Positions 7,823 through 17,116 of a stretch of 33,946 bases of DNA are shown in pieces. The notes beneath the pieces are model-generated. The model was not told the origin of the DNA. It saw only the letters and a program-made list of their open reading frames with translations, and searched no databases. The stretch is from Candidatus Burkholderia humilis (GTDB taxonomy: Bacteria > Pseudomonadota > Gammaproteobacteria > Burkholderiales > Burkholderiaceae), in contig LFMX01000051.1 of NCBI GenBank assembly GCA_001184405.1, forward strand, positions 1 through 33,946. Direction: 5' to 3'. The first letter of the stretch is position 1. Each line of letters opens with the position of its first letter. Position numbers and translations under genes: made by a program.

Positions 7823-9181
7823 ATGCGTATCGACCGGCGGCTCTTGGCGCTCGCCTTCGGCGGCCTGTTCTGGCGTACCTTCGCGCTGATCGCGCTGCTG
7901 ATCGCGGTCAGTCTCACGGCCTGGTTTCAGAGCTTTCGCGTGATCGAGCGCGAACCGCGCGCGCAACGCGTGGCGCTGCAGCTCGTCGCGGTCGTCAAGC
8001 TAACACGCACCGCCCTGCTCTATTCCGATCCCGATCTGCGCCGTGCGCTGTTGCAGGATCTGGAAAGCAACGAAGGCGTGCGCGTCTATCCGCGCGAAAC
8101 CACCGACAAGTACAAGCTTCAGCCCGATGAATCGCTCAATCGCCTGATCGAGCGCGATGTGCGCGGCCGGCTCGGCAACGACACGATCATCGCGCAGTCG
8201 GTGAATGAAATTCCGGGCGTGTGGATCAGCTTCAAGATCGATGACGACGATTACTGGGTCGCGCTCGATCGCGATCAACTGGATACCGTCACCGGCCTGC
8301 AATGGGCCGGCTGGGGCGTGTTCGCGCTGGCGCTGTCGCTGTTCGGCGCGGCGTTCATCACGAGTCTGGTGAACCGGCCGTTCGCGCGGCTGGCACTGGC
8401 TGCGCGCAAGCTCGGTTCGGGGCAATCGCCCGAGCGCTTGCCCGAGCGCGGCATGGGCGTCGCGGCGGAAACGAACCGAAGTTTCAATCAGATGGTGCAG
8501 GATCTCGAACAGCTCGAAGCGGACCGCGCGTTGATGTTCGCGGGCATCTCGCACGACTTGCGCACGCCGCTCGCGCGTCTGCGTCTGGAAACGGAAATGA
8601 GCCCGTCGGACGAAGCGACCAAACTAGCGATGATCGATGACATCGAGCAAATGGACATGATCATCGGGCGCTTCCTCGATTACGCGCGGCCGATGCAGCG
8701 CATGCCCGAAGCCGTCGATCTATCGATGATCGCGAGCGAACTCGTCGCGCGTTTTCAGGCAGACGAAGGCGTCGGCATGCACACCGACCTTGGGCCGGGC
8801 GCGGTGATCGAAGGCGATCCGACGGATGCGCGGCGCGTCGTCGGCAATCTGCTGGAAAATGCGCGCAAGTACGGGCGCAGCGAACACGACGATATCGCGC
8901 GGATCACGGTGCAGACGCGCGTCTCGCACGGCAAGGTCGAACTGTCCGTGATGGACGAAGGCCGTGGCATTCCAGACGATCAGGTTGCGCTCATCACGCG
9001 TCCCTTCTATCGTGTCGATACGGCGCGTACGCAGGCCAACGGCACCGGCCTCGGCATGGCGATTGTGCAACGGCTCGTCACGCGTCAGCGCGGCACATTG
9101 CGGCTGCGTAATCGCACGCCGCTTGCGGGCTTCGAAGTCACCATCGACTTCCCGCCGATGAAGGGCAGCGCGCGCGACTAG
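7823..9181 (+). CDS. envZ: Sensor histidine kinase EnvZ
   Basis: A 452-residue inner-membrane kinase. TM1 (about residues 14-36) is followed by a periplasmic loop of about 120 residues, TM2 (about 156-180), a HAMP linker beginning NRPFARLALAARKLGSG, and a dimerization domain with the phosphoacceptor His244 in FAGISHDLRTPLARLRLE. The ATP-binding domain has the N box NLLENARKYG, the G1 box DEGRGIPDD, the F box PFYRVD and the G2 box GTGLGMAIVQRL. All catalytic motifs are present. It phosphorylates and dephosphorylates OmpR, encoded just upstream. The gene sits after a hairpin terminator and 93 bp of spacer, so it is probably expressed at a lower level than ompR. Intact. Confidence 0.95.
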   Translation: MRIDRRLLALAFGGLFWRTFALIALLIAVSLTAWFQSFRVIEREPRAQRVALQLVAVVKLTRTALLYSDPDLRRALLQDLESNEGVRVYPRETTDKYKLQPDESLNRLIERDVRGRLGNDTIIAQSVNEIPGVWISFKIDDDDYWVALDRDQLDTVTGLQWAGWGVFALALSLFGAAFITSLVNRPFARLALAARKLGSGQSPERLPERGMGVAAETNRSFNQMVQDLEQLEADRALMFAGISHDLRTPLARLRLETEMSPSDEATKLAMIDDIEQMDMIIGRFLDYARPMQRMPEAVDLSMIASELVARFQADEGVGMHTDLGPGAVIEGDPTDARRVVGNLLENARKYGRSEHDDIARITVQTRVSHGKVELSVMDEGRGIPDDQVALITRPFYRVDTARTQANGTGLGMAIVQRLVTRQRGTLRLRNRTPLAGFEVTIDFPPMKGSARD

Positions 9182-9243
9182 GCCGCTTTTTTGCTGCGGT
9201 GCTACGCGAACGTTACGGCGATCACGAACACAGGAGCCACCGC

Positions 9244-9792
9244 ATGAAGACCGTAGGCGACAAACTCGAAGCCTTTACCGTTACCGCCGCGAAACCGGGT
9301 TTCAACCATCCCGAAGAGAACGGTCAGTCCGCGTTCGAGGAAATCACCGAACAGTCGTTTCCGGGCAAGTGGAAGGTCATCTATTTCTATCCGAGAGACT
9401 TCTCGTTCGTCTGTCCGACGGAAATCGTCGACTTCGGCAAGTTCATGAAGGATTTTGAGGATCGCGACGCCGTGCTGCTCGGCGGCAGTGTCGATAACGA
9501 ATTCGTCAAGCTCGCGTGGCGTCGCGAGCACAAGGACCTGAACAAGCTGAACCACTACGCGTTCGGCGATGTAAAAGGCGAACTGATCGATCAACTCGGC
9601 GTGCGCGACAAGGAATCCGGCGTGGCGTTACGCGCGACGTTCATCGTCGATCCGGACAACGTCATTCAACACGTGTCGGTCAACAACCTAAACGTGGGGC
9701 GCAATCCGGAAGAGATTCTGCGCGTGCTCGACGGTCTGCAAACCGACGAGCTTTGTGTGTGCAATCGCGGTATCGGTGGGGCGACGCTTTAA
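9244..9792 (+). CDS. Peroxiredoxin, AhpC/TSA family
   Basis: The start at 9244 is set by AGGAG seven bases upstream. The 182-residue protein has the thioredoxin fold and the peroxidatic Cys57 in YPRDFSFVCPTEI. Near the C-terminus is a CxC (LCVCNRG, Cys171 and Cys173), where the resolving cysteine of typical two-Cys enzymes is expected. The conserved Arg of the active site is probably in VALRATFIVDP. It reduces hydrogen peroxide and organic peroxides in the cytoplasm. The reductant partner is not encoded here. It follows envZ by 62 bp on the same strand and ends three bases from the convergent ispF stop. The family is certain, but which AhpC subtype is less so, and I give no symbol. Intact. 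Confidence 0.92.
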   Translation: MKTVGDKLEAFTVTAAKPGFNHPEENGQSAFEEITEQSFPGKWKVIYFYPRDFSFVCPTEIVDFGKFMKDFEDRDAVLLGGSVDNEFVKLAWRREHKDLNKLNHYAFGDVKGELIDQLGVRDKESGVALRATFIVDPDNVIQHVSVNNLNVGRNPEEILRVLDGLQTDELCVCNRGIGGATL

Positions 9793-9795
9793 GGC

Positions 9796-10287
9796 TCAAC
9801 CGTCGATCGACGTGCGCCTCAGCAACACCGCCGCCTGCGCCTCGATGCCCTCTTTGCGGCCGAGATAACCGAGCTTTTCGTTGGTCTTCGCCTTCACGTT
9901 GACGCGATCGATCGGCAAGTCGAGATCAGCCGCGATATTCGCGCGCATCGCGTCGATATGCGGCGCGAATTTCGGCGCCTGCGCGATGATCGTGCTATCG
10001 ACATTGGCGATCGCAAAACCCGCTTCCGACACGCGCTTGAACGCCTCGCGCAGCAGCACGCGGCTGTCGGCGCTGGCGAATTCGGTCGCCGTATCGGGGA
10101 AATAACGGCCGATATCGCCCAACGAGGCCGCGCCGAACAGCGCGTCGGTGATGACGTGCAGCAGCACGTCGGCGTCCGAGTGGCCGAGCAGACCGCGTTC
10201 ATAAGGAATCGTCACACCGCCGATGATGAGCGGGCGTCCTTCGACGAGCTGGTGGACGTCGTAGCCTTGTCCGATTCTGAAATCCAT
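9796..10287 (-). CDS. ispF: 2-C-methyl-D-erythritol 2,4-cyclodiphosphate synthase
   Basis: IspF converts CDP-ME-2-phosphate to ME-cyclodiphosphate with loss of CMP in the non-mevalonate isoprenoid pathway. The 163-residue length is usual. The metal ligands are Asp10 and His12 in GYDVH and His44 in [12 protein letters not shown]. Other conserved blocks are [31 protein letters not shown] and the CDP-binding [21 protein letters not shown]. The gene lies 33 bp downstream of ispD on the same strand, the standard ispDF pair. Intact, as expected for an essential gene. Confidence 0.97.
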   Translation of the reverse strand: MDFRIGQGYDVHQLVEGRPLIIGGVTIPYERGLLGHSDADVLLHVITDALFGAASLGDIGRYFPDTATEFASADSRVLLREAFKRVSEAGFAIANVDSTIIAQAPKFAPHIDAMRANIAADLDLPIDRVNVKAKTNEKLGYLGRKEGIEAQAAVLLRRTSIDG

Positions 10288-10320
10288 CGATGCAACCTTC
10301 GCGAAAAGAGAAATGACCGT

Positions 10321-11055
10321 TCAGGGTTTGGCGGAAAGAAACGCGCCCGCCAGCCCGAAATCTTCCGGATATGTCACCTTGAAGTTGCGCAAGCCGCCCT
10401 GAACTAGCTTCGGCGAATGCCCGAGCCATTCGATGGCGCTCGCTTCGTCGGTGAGATCGTGGCCGTCGTGACGCGCACGCTCGATCGCTTCGCGCAGCAC
10501 GCCGACGCGAAACATCTGCGGCGTTTGCGCTTGCCACAAACCATCGCGCGATTCCGTGCGCGCAATTCGTACGCCCGTGGATGGCGCGTCGGGCATGTTC
10601 GGTGCGACGCGCTTGAGCGTATCCGCGACGGGCAGCGCTAGAATGCCGCCGACGGCGTCATCGCGCAATTCGGCAACGAGCTTGCAGATCAGTTCCGGCG
10701 TGATGCCGGGACGCGCCGCGTCGTGCACGAGGACCCAGTCGTCATCGCGCGCGCCGAACGTGGTGAGCGCCTGCAGCCCATTGTACACCGACGCCTGCCG
10801 CGATGCGCCGCCGCAGCGTTCCACCGCAAAGCGCAATCCGGCGAAGCGGCGTGCGTCGAAGTGGGTATCGTCCGGTGCGAGCACGACGAGTGTCTGCGAG
10901 AATTCGGAGCATGCGTCGAAGGCCGCGAGCGTGTAGTGCAGCATCGGCTGGCCGGCGACGGTGTGGTATTGCTTGGGGCTGGGCGCGCCGGAACGGGTGC
11001 CGGTCCCTGCACAGGGAATCAGCGCGAAAAGGCGCGAAGCAGTGGGCGAATTCAC
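10321..11055 (-). CDS. ispD: 2-C-methyl-D-erythritol 4-phosphate cytidylyltransferase
   Basis: IspD joins CTP and MEP to form CDP-ME in the non-mevalonate pathway. The GTG at 11055 gives 244 residues beginning [21 protein letters not shown] at 11079 would add eight residues and is less likely. The CTP-binding loop is [17 protein letters not shown], with the Arg and Lys expected to contact the triphosphate. Further conserved blocks are [48 protein letters not shown] and the terminal [12 protein letters not shown]. It leads the ispD-ispF pair and is divergent from mfd, with about 110 bp between them holding an AT-rich promoter region. Intact. Confidence 0.95.
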   Translation of the reverse strand: MNSPTASRLFALIPCAGTGTRSGAPSPKQYHTVAGQPMLHYTLAAFDACSEFSQTLVVLAPDDTHFDARRFAGLRFAVERCGGASRQASVYNGLQALTTFGARDDDWVLVHDAARPGITPELICKLVAELRDDAVGGILALPVADTLKRVAPNMPDAPSTGVRIARTESRDGLWQAQTPQMFRVGVLREAIERARHDGHDLTDEASAIEWLGHSPKLVQGGLRNFKVTYPEDFGLAGAFLSAKP

Positions 11056-11072
11056 GGGCGGAACATGCGTCC

Positions 11073-11101
11073 AAGTCAAAGTGAAGCCCGGATTTTATAA
11101 T
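11073..11101 (+). promoter_or_regulatory. Candidate sigma-70 promoter for mfd
   Basis: A perfect TATAAT lies at 11096-11101 in GC-rich surroundings, with a weak -35 (AAGTCA, 3 of 6 matches) 17 bases upstream. The first ATG of mfd is 68 bases downstream. The -35 match is poor, so the call rests mainly on the -10 element. Confidence 0.45.
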
Positions 11102-11168
11102 AGGTCTTTCGCGACCACGTCCCGCGTCCGGTAATCGGGTGCGCGCCGGTCGGTTCAATGCATACTTT

Positions 11169-14100
11169 ATGTCCTCCAAAGCCGTCAAAGCGCAGTCCAG
11201 TTCCCCCATCGCGCTTGTCAACCCCGGCCAGCGTTTCGCCTTCGACGGCGCCACCGGCTCGTCCGATGCGCTCGCCATCGCGCGCTATCACACGGCGCAT
11301 CGCGAGGCCGTGCCGCTTCTGACGGTCGTATGCGCCAGCGCCGTCGACGCGCAGCGCCTCGCCGCCGAAATCCCCTACTTCGCGCCCGAAGCACGCGTGC
11401 GGTTTCTGCCCGACTGGGAGACGCTGCCGTACGACACGTTCTCGCCGCACCAGGATCTCGTGTCCGAGCGGCTGGCCACGCTGCACGATCTCGGCGAAGG
11501 ACGTTGCGACATTCTGATCGTGCCGGCGACGACGGCGCTGTATCGCATGCCGCCGGCATCGTTTCTCGCGGCATATACGTTTTCGTTCACGCAGGGTGAG
11601 CGGCTCGACGAGGCGAAGCTCAAGGCGCAATTGACGCTTGCCGGCTACGAGCACGTGAGCCAGGTCGTGCGTCCCGGCGAATACTGCGTGCGCGGCTCGC
11701 TGATCGATCTCTTTCCGATGGGCTCGCCGTTGCCGTATCGGCTGGATTTGTTCGACGATCAGGTGGATTCCATCCGCGCGTTCGATCCGGACACGCAGCG
11801 CAGTCTGTATCCCGTGAAAGATGTGCGTCTGCTGCCCGGCCGCGAATTTCCCTTCGATGAAGCTGCGCGCACCGCGTTTCGCAACCGCTGGCGCGAAGTG
11901 TTCGAAGGCGATCCGAGCCGCTCGCAGATTTACAAGGACATCGGCAATTGCGTGCCGTCGGCGGGCATCGAATACTACATTCCGCTTTTTTTCGATGATA
12001 CCGCGACGCTCTTCCACTATCTGCCGGAAGGTTCGCAGCTTGCGTTCGCCGGCGATCTCGATGCCGCGATCAAGCGCTTCACGAACGACACGAAGCAGCG
12101 CTTCGACTTTTTATCGCACGACCGCGAGCGGCCGCTGCTCGAACCGCGCCGCCTCTTTCTGACCGACGACGACTTTTTCACGTTCGCGAAGCCCTTCGCG
12201 CAACTGAAGTTTTCGAGCGCGCCGGAAGGCGGCTGGGCCGTGCCGCTGCCGGGCCTTGCCATCCATCGTCACGCCGATGAACCGCTGCTCGCGCTGCGTC
12301 ACTATCTCGAGCAGACCGAGAATCGCGTGATGCTGGTGTCGGAATCGGCGGGACGTCGCGAGACCGTTCAGCAATTGCTCGCGGATAACCATCTGCGCGG
12401 CGAGTCTCACGACACGTTCCAGGAGTGGCTCACGACCGATGCCAAGTTCACGCTCGGCATCGCGCCATTGGCGAACGGTTTTTCCTTGCCGAATGAAAAG
12501 CTCGCGATCATCACCGAGACCGAGCTTTACGGGCCGCTCGCGCGCCGCGCCGGACGTCGCCGCCAGGAACAGGCCAGCAATGTCGATTCGATGGTGCGCG
12601 ATCTCGCCGAACTCAAGGTCGGCGATCCGGTCGTGCACGCGCAGCACGGCATCGGCCGATATATGGGTCTGGTGTCGATGGATCTCGGCGAAGGCGAAGC
12701 GGAGTTTCTGCATCTCGAGTATCAGAACGATGCGAAGTTGTACGTGCCGGTCGCGCAATTGCATGTGATTTCGCGCTATAGCGGCGCGGACCCGGAAAGC
12801 GCGCCGTTGCATACGCTCGGCTCCGGCCAGTGGGAAAAGGCCAAGCGCAAGGCCGCGCAGCAGATCCGTGATACGGCCGCGGAACTGCTCAACCTGTATG
12901 CCCGCCGCGTCGCGCGCGAGGGCTACGCGTTCAAGCTCGAACCGCGCGATTACGCGAAGTTCGCGGAGAGCTTCGGCTTCGAGGAGACGCTCGATCAGGC
13001 CGCGGCGATTGCATCGGTCATCGGCGATATGACGAGCGGCAAGCCGATGGACCGGCTCGTATGCGGCGATGTCGGCTTCGGCAAGACGGAAGTCGCGTTG
13101 CGCGCGGCGTTTATCGCGGTGATGGCGGGTAAGCAAGTCGCCATTCTGTCTCCGACGACGCTGCTCGCCGAACAGCACACGCAGACTTTCACCGATCGTT
13201 TCGCGGATTGGCCGGTTCGGATCGCGGAACTGTCGCGGTTCAAGACGGGCAAGGAAGTATCGACCGCTGTGCAGCAGATCAACGATGGCAGCGTCGATAT
13301 CGTCATCGGTACGCACAAGCTCTTGTCGAGCGATGTGAAGTTCAAGCGGCTGGGGCTCGTGATCATCGACGAGGAACATCGGTTCGGCGTGCGGCAGAAG
13401 GAAGCGCTCAAGTCGTTGCGCGCCGAAGTCGACGTGCTCACGTTCACCGCAACGCCGATTCCGCGCACGCTCGGCATGGCGCTCGAAGGTCTGCGCGATT
13501 TCTCTGTGATCGCGACCGCGCCGCAGAAGCGGCTCGCGATCAAGACCTTCGTGCGGCGCGAGGAAGACGGCGTGATCCGCGAAGCGATGCTGCGCGAACT
13601 CAAGCGCGGCGGGCAGGTTTATTTTCTGCACAACGAAGTCGAGACGATCGAAAACCGTCGCACGATGCTCGAAGCGCTCGTGCCCGAGGCGCGCATTGCC
13701 GTTGCGCACGGGCAGATGCACGAGCGTGAACTCGAACGCGTGATGCGCGATTTCGTCGGGCAGCGCACGAATGTGCTGTTGTGCACGACGATCATCGAAA
13801 CGGGTATCGACGTGCCGAGCGCGAATACCATTCTGATGCATCGCGCGGACAAGTTCGGGCTGGCGCAGTTGCATCAGTTGCGCGGGCGCGTCGGGCGTTC
13901 GCACCATCAGGCTTATGCGTATTTGCTGGTGCATGATCCGCAGTCGCTAACGAAGCAGGCGCAGCGCCGGCTCGAAGCGATTCAGCAGATGGAGGAACTC
14001 GGCTCCGGCTTTTATCTCGCGATGCACGATCTCGAGATTCGCGGCACGGGCGAAGTGCTCGGCGACAAGCAATCGGGCGAAATTCACGAGATCGGGTTCC

Positions 14101-14645
14101 AGCTTTATACGGACATGTTGAACGATGCCGTTCGTGCGCTGAAGGATGGGCGCGGGCCTGATTTGAATGCGCCGCTTGCGGCTACGACCGAGATCAATCT
14201 GCATGCGCCGGCGATTTTGCCCGCCGATTATTGTGGCGATGTGCAGGAGCGCTTGTCGTTGTACAAGCGGCTGGCGAATTGCGAGTCTAGCGATGCCATC
14301 GATGGTATTCTCGACGAGCTCGTCGATCGATTCGGGAAGTTGCCGCCGCAAGCGCATGCGCTTGTGGAGACGCATCGGTTGCGGCTGGCTGCGAAGCCGC
14401 TCGGGATTTCCAAAATCGATGCGGCCGAGCAGTCCATCTCGCTTCAGTTTGTGCCCAATCCGCCGATTGATGGGATGAAGATCATCGAGATGGTGCAGAA
14501 GCATAAGCACATCAAGCTGGCTGGGCAGGATAAGTTGCGGATCGAGACGCGAACGCCGGATTTGGCTGTCCGGTTGTCGACAGTCAAGGAGACGCTTAGG
14601 GCACTCGGAGGGCTGGTTCGGACGTCGGTTGCTGTTGCACGGTGA
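11169..14645 (+). CDS. mfd: Transcription-repair coupling factor Mfd
   Basis: The ATG at 11169 (MSSKAVKAQSS) gives 1158 residues; an upstream in-frame start at 11139 is possible. Mfd removes RNA polymerase stalled at DNA lesions and recruits UvrA. The N-terminal UvrB-like module (to about 350) includes FLPDWETLPYDTFSPHQDLVSERL. The RNA-polymerase-interacting CarD-like domain starts near 490 with VGDPVVHAQHGIGRYMG. The RecG-like translocase has Walker A in GDVGFGKTEVALRAAF (about 633), the DEEH box in IIDEEHRFGVRQKE (about 734), FTATPIPRTL and the motif around LRGRVGRSHHQAYAYL. The C-terminal TRCF regulatory domain follows. The full length is present without interruption. It is monocistronic, divergent from ispDF. 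Confidence 0.97.
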   Translation: MSSKAVKAQSSSPIALVNPGQRFAFDGATGSSDALAIARYHTAHREAVPLLTVVCASAVDAQRLAAEIPYFAPEARVRFLPDWETLPYDTFSPHQDLVSERLATLHDLGEGRCDILIVPATTALYRMPPASFLAAYTFSFTQGERLDEAKLKAQLTLAGYEHVSQVVRPGEYCVRGSLIDLFPMGSPLPYRLDLFDDQVDSIRAFDPDTQRSLYPVKDVRLLPGREFPFDEAARTAFRNRWREVFEGDPSRSQIYKDIGNCVPSAGIEYYIPLFFDDTATLFHYLPEGSQLAFAGDLDAAIKRFTNDTKQRFDFLSHDRERPLLEPRRLFLTDDDFFTFAKPFAQLKFSSAPEGGWAVPLPGLAIHRHADEPLLALRHYLEQTENRVMLVSESAGRRETVQQLLADNHLRGESHDTFQEWLTTDAKFTLGIAPLANGFSLPNEKLAIITETELYGPLARRAGRRRQEQASNVDSMVRDLAELKVGDPVVHAQHGIGRYMGLVSMDLGEGEAEFLHLEYQNDAKLYVPVAQLHVISRYSGADPESAPLHTLGSGQWEKAKRKAAQQIRDTAAELLNLYARRVAREGYAFKLEPRDYAKFAESFGFEETLDQAAAIASVIGDMTSGKPMDRLVCGDVGFGKTEVALRAAFIAVMAGKQVAILSPTTLLAEQHTQTFTDRFADWPVRIAELSRFKTGKEVSTAVQQINDGSVDIVIGTHKLLSSDVKFKRLGLVIIDEEHRFGVRQKEALKSLRAEVDVLTFTATPIPRTLGMALEGLRDFSVIATAPQKRLAIKTFVRREEDGVIREAMLRELKRGGQVYFLHNEVETIENRRTMLEALVPEARIAVAHGQMHERELERVMRDFVGQRTNVLLCTTIIETGIDVPSANTILMHRADKFGLAQLHQLRGRVGRSHHQAYAYLLVHDPQSLTKQAQRRLEAIQQMEELGSGFYLAMHDLEIRGTGEVLGDKQSGEIHEIGFQLYTDMLNDAVRALKDGRGPDLNAPLAATTEINLHAPAILPADYCGDVQERLSLYKRLANCESSDAIDGILDELVDRFGKLPPQAHALVETHRLRLAAKPLGISKIDAAEQSISLQFVPNPPIDGMKIIEMVQKHKHIKLAGQDKLRIETRTPDLAVRLSTVKETLRALGGLVRTSVAVAR

Positions 14646-14725
14646 GGTTTGTTTGCTGCTGGTCCTTTGTGTTGGCTTTTCAAGCTGCGCTTGGGCTTTA
14701 GGTTCTGCCTCTTTCCTCTTCTTTT

Positions 14726-14747
14726 TCGTGCAAAGCGCTTTGCACGA
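14726..14747. promoter_or_regulatory. Perfect 22-bp palindrome upstream of the argE pseudogene
   Basis: The half-site TCGTGCAAAGC (14726-14736) is followed directly by its exact reverse complement to 14747, with no loop. No T tract follows on either strand, so it does not look like a terminator. A dimeric repressor operator is the simplest reading. It has the central CG and flanking AA/TT seen in LacI-family operators but does not match a known one exactly. It lies about 117 bp before the argE start. Confidence 0.5.
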
Positions 14748-14864
14748 CAAGCAACGACAGCAGTCTCCGCAGGGGAAGCAGCGACTGAAGATAAAAGACC
14801 GACGCAACGCCTGAGCGTCCCAACTGAGCTATGATCGAACTTCTACCCACAGGAGTAGAAAATC

Positions 14865-16065
14865 ATGTCACAGGTCGCTGAAAAAGCGCATCCAGCAGCA
14901 GAAAAACCCGCTTCATTACCGTGGATCGAGCGCCTCGTCTCCATCGACACCGTCAGTCGAAATCCCAAGGCCTAGTCGAAACCGTCCGCGACGAATTGCG
15001 CAAAGCGGGCGTAGAAGCCACCATCACCACAGACAAACGCGGCCAATGGGCCAACCTCTTCGCAACCGTGCCGGCGCACGACGGCGAGACCAACGGCGGC
15101 ATCGTGCTGTCAGGACATACGGATGTCGTACCGGTAGACGACAAGACTGGAGCAGCGACCCGTTCAAGCCTGAAATCTGCGATGGCCTCCTCTACGGTCG
15201 CGGCTCGTGCGATATGAAAGGCTTTATCGGCGCGGCGCTTACGATGCTTCTGCAAATGCAGCAGACGAAGCTCGCCAAACCGATCCACTTCGCGCTTTCG
15301 TATGACGAAGAAATCGGCTGCGCAGGCGTTCCGCTCATGATCGCGGATCTGCTCAAACGCGGTATCAAGCCGGATTGGCTGCATCGTCGGGGAACCGACT
15401 TCCATGCGACCGATCATCGCGCATAAAGGCATCAACACGTATCGATGCTGCGTGCGCGGTTTCGCCGCGCATTCGTCGCTCACGCTCAAGGGCCTCAACG
15501 CAATCGAATACGCGGCGCGTCTGATCTGCCATATCCGCGATATCGCCGATGAATTCCGCGCCCAAGGCCCGTTCGACGACCTCTACGACGTGCCCTTCAC
15601 CACCGCGCAAACGAGCACGATCAAAGGCGGCAACGCGATCAATACCGTGCCCGTCGATTGCACCTTCGAGTTCGAATTCCGCAATCTGCCGACGATCGAT
15701 CCGCAAGGCATCATCGGCCGTATCGAGACGTATGCGCGCGACACGCTCTTGCCGAAGATGCTGAAGGAAAATAGCAACGCCGCTATCGAAATTTCGAAGA
15801 TTGCGTCCGCGCCCGGGCTCGACGCCACCGAGCAAGCCGCCATCACGCAACTCGTGCGCGCGCTCACGGAAAATCAGGACAAGCGCAAGGTCGCGTACGG
15901 CACGGAGGCCGGCCTCTTCGCGAATGCGGGCGTGCCGAGCATCCGGGCAATATCGAACAGGCGCACAAACCGAACGAATACGTATCGCTCGAACAACTCG
16001 CGCAGTGCGAGGCGTTCCTCGGCAAGTTCATTCACAGCATGTCCGTCGAAGCTCAATCGCGCTGA
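14865..16065 (+). pseudogene. argE: Acetylornithine deacetylase (ArgE), M20 family, four frameshifts
   Basis: The ATG at 14865, with AGGAG nearby, begins MSQVAEKAHPAAEK. The protein can be followed to the TGA at 16063-16065 only by changing frame four times: a net loss of about 4 bases near 14969 (before GLVETVRDELRKAG), one lost G near 15151 (before DWSSDPFKPEI), one gained T near 15376 (before GCIVGEPTS) and a loss of about 10 bases near 15943 (before GNIEQAHKPNEYVSLEQ). The M20 features are recognisable: SGHTDVVPVD with the metal ligands, YGRGSCDMKGF, SYDEEIGCAG, and the dimerization domain. ArgE frees ornithine from N-acetylornithine. Many betaproteobacteria have ArgJ for this, so loss need not cause arginine auxotrophy. 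It is ten bases before the dehydratase-like pseudogene. Non-functional. Confidence 0.93.
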
Positions 16066-16074
16066 TTCCCGCTC

Positions 16075-17072
16075 ATGTCAACTGAACCGCATTCCGACAA
16101 CACCATCGACGGCACGCCGATCCCCACGCTCGACGATATCGCTGAGCAGCACATGGCGCTCACGCCGTGAGTCGCGCGCACGCCGACCTTCGAGAAGCAC
16201 GACTTTCCGACGCTCGAAGGTACGCCTGTCATGTTCAAATTCGAGCTCTTTCAGGTGGGCGGTACGTTCAAGGTGCGTGGCGCGTTCTCGAACATCCTCG
16301 CGTTGACCGACAGCGAGCGTTCGGCGGGCGTCACGTGCGTGTCGGCGGGCAATCATGCGATCGCGGTCGCGTACGCGGCGCAGCGGATGGATGTCGGCGC
16401 GAAGGTCGTCATCGTAAAGAATGCGAGTCCGGCGCGCGTTGCACTGTGCCGCCGATACGGCGCGGAAGTCGTGTTCGCGGAGAACGTCGCAGAGGCGTTC
16501 GAAGTCGTGCGGTGTGTCGAGGCGGAAGAAGGACGCGTGTTCATCCATCCGTTCAATGGATACCGTACGGTGCTCGGCACCGCGACACTCGGCTACGAAT
16601 GGACGTCGCAAGCGCCGGATCTCGATGCGGTGATCGTGCCGATCGGCGGTGGCGGACTGGCGGCGGTGTATCGACGGCAATGCGGCTCGCCAATCCGTCG
16701 CTGCACGTTTATGGCGTGGAACCGTCCGGCTCGGACGCGATGTGCTGCAGCTTCGCCGCGAATCACACGATCAAGATGGGCGCGATGCATAGCATCGCCG
16801 ATTCGCTGATGGCGCCGCACACCGAGCAATACAGCTACGAGCTATGCCGCCGGCATATCGATGAAATCGTCACCGTGTCGGATGATGAACTGCATCACGG
16901 CATGCAGCAGCTTTTTGCGGAACTGAAGCTCGCGGTCGAGCCGGCGTGCGTGGCGGCGACGGCTGCATTGCTCGGGCCGTTGCGCGGACGCTTGCAGGAC
17001 AAATGCATCGGCGTGCTGTTGTGCGGCACGAATACCGATCCGGCGACTTTCGCGCGGCATATGTCGGCCTAG
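16075..17072 (+). pseudogene. PLP-dependent threonine dehydratase-like enzyme, nonsense codon and frameshift
   Basis: The frame starts at the ATG 16075 (MSTEPHSDNTIDGTPIPTL). It has an in-frame TGA at 16168-16170, before VARTPTFEKHDFPTLEGTP, and loses one G near 16668, where GGGGLAA should continue GVSTAMRLANPS. The fold-type II PLP signature with the Schiff-base lysine is in GGTFKVRGAFSN. The phosphate-binding glycines are in VPIGGGGLAA, and CVSAGNHAIAVAYA is the substrate loop. The C-terminal part ends GVLLCGTNTDPATFARHM. About 330 residues matches a threonine/serine ammonia-lyase without an ACT regulatory domain, so the exact substrate is uncertain. It was co-transcribed with argE. The stop codon touches a strong bidirectional terminator shared with the convergent pot operon. 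Confidence 0.88.
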
Positions 17073-17108
17073 AAGCAAAAAGCCCCACGTCGTGGGGCTT
17101 TTTGCTTC
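17072..17108. terminator. Bidirectional terminator between the dehydratase pseudogene and the pot operon
   Basis: Arms of 18 bases (GAAGCAAAAAGCCCC... and its complement) flank a central T. The outer A and T runs give a U tract in either direction. It begins at the last base of the upstream stop codon and ends nine bases before the potI stop. Confidence 0.9.
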
Positions 17109-17116
17109 GTATATCG

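Noticed and set aside
12111..13934. A 607-codon open frame on the minus strand opposite mfd, and similar long antisense frames at 11076-12017, 28212-29450 and 26594-27796
   Set aside because: They mirror strongly conserved genes in high-GC DNA, are arginine- and histidine-rich with no family likeness, and lack ribosome sites.
14865..16065. The TAG at 14973 as a nonsense mutation in argE
   Set aside because: It is read only because of the frameshift just before it: in the restored frame the bases are part of GGC CTA GTC (Gly-Leu-Val).
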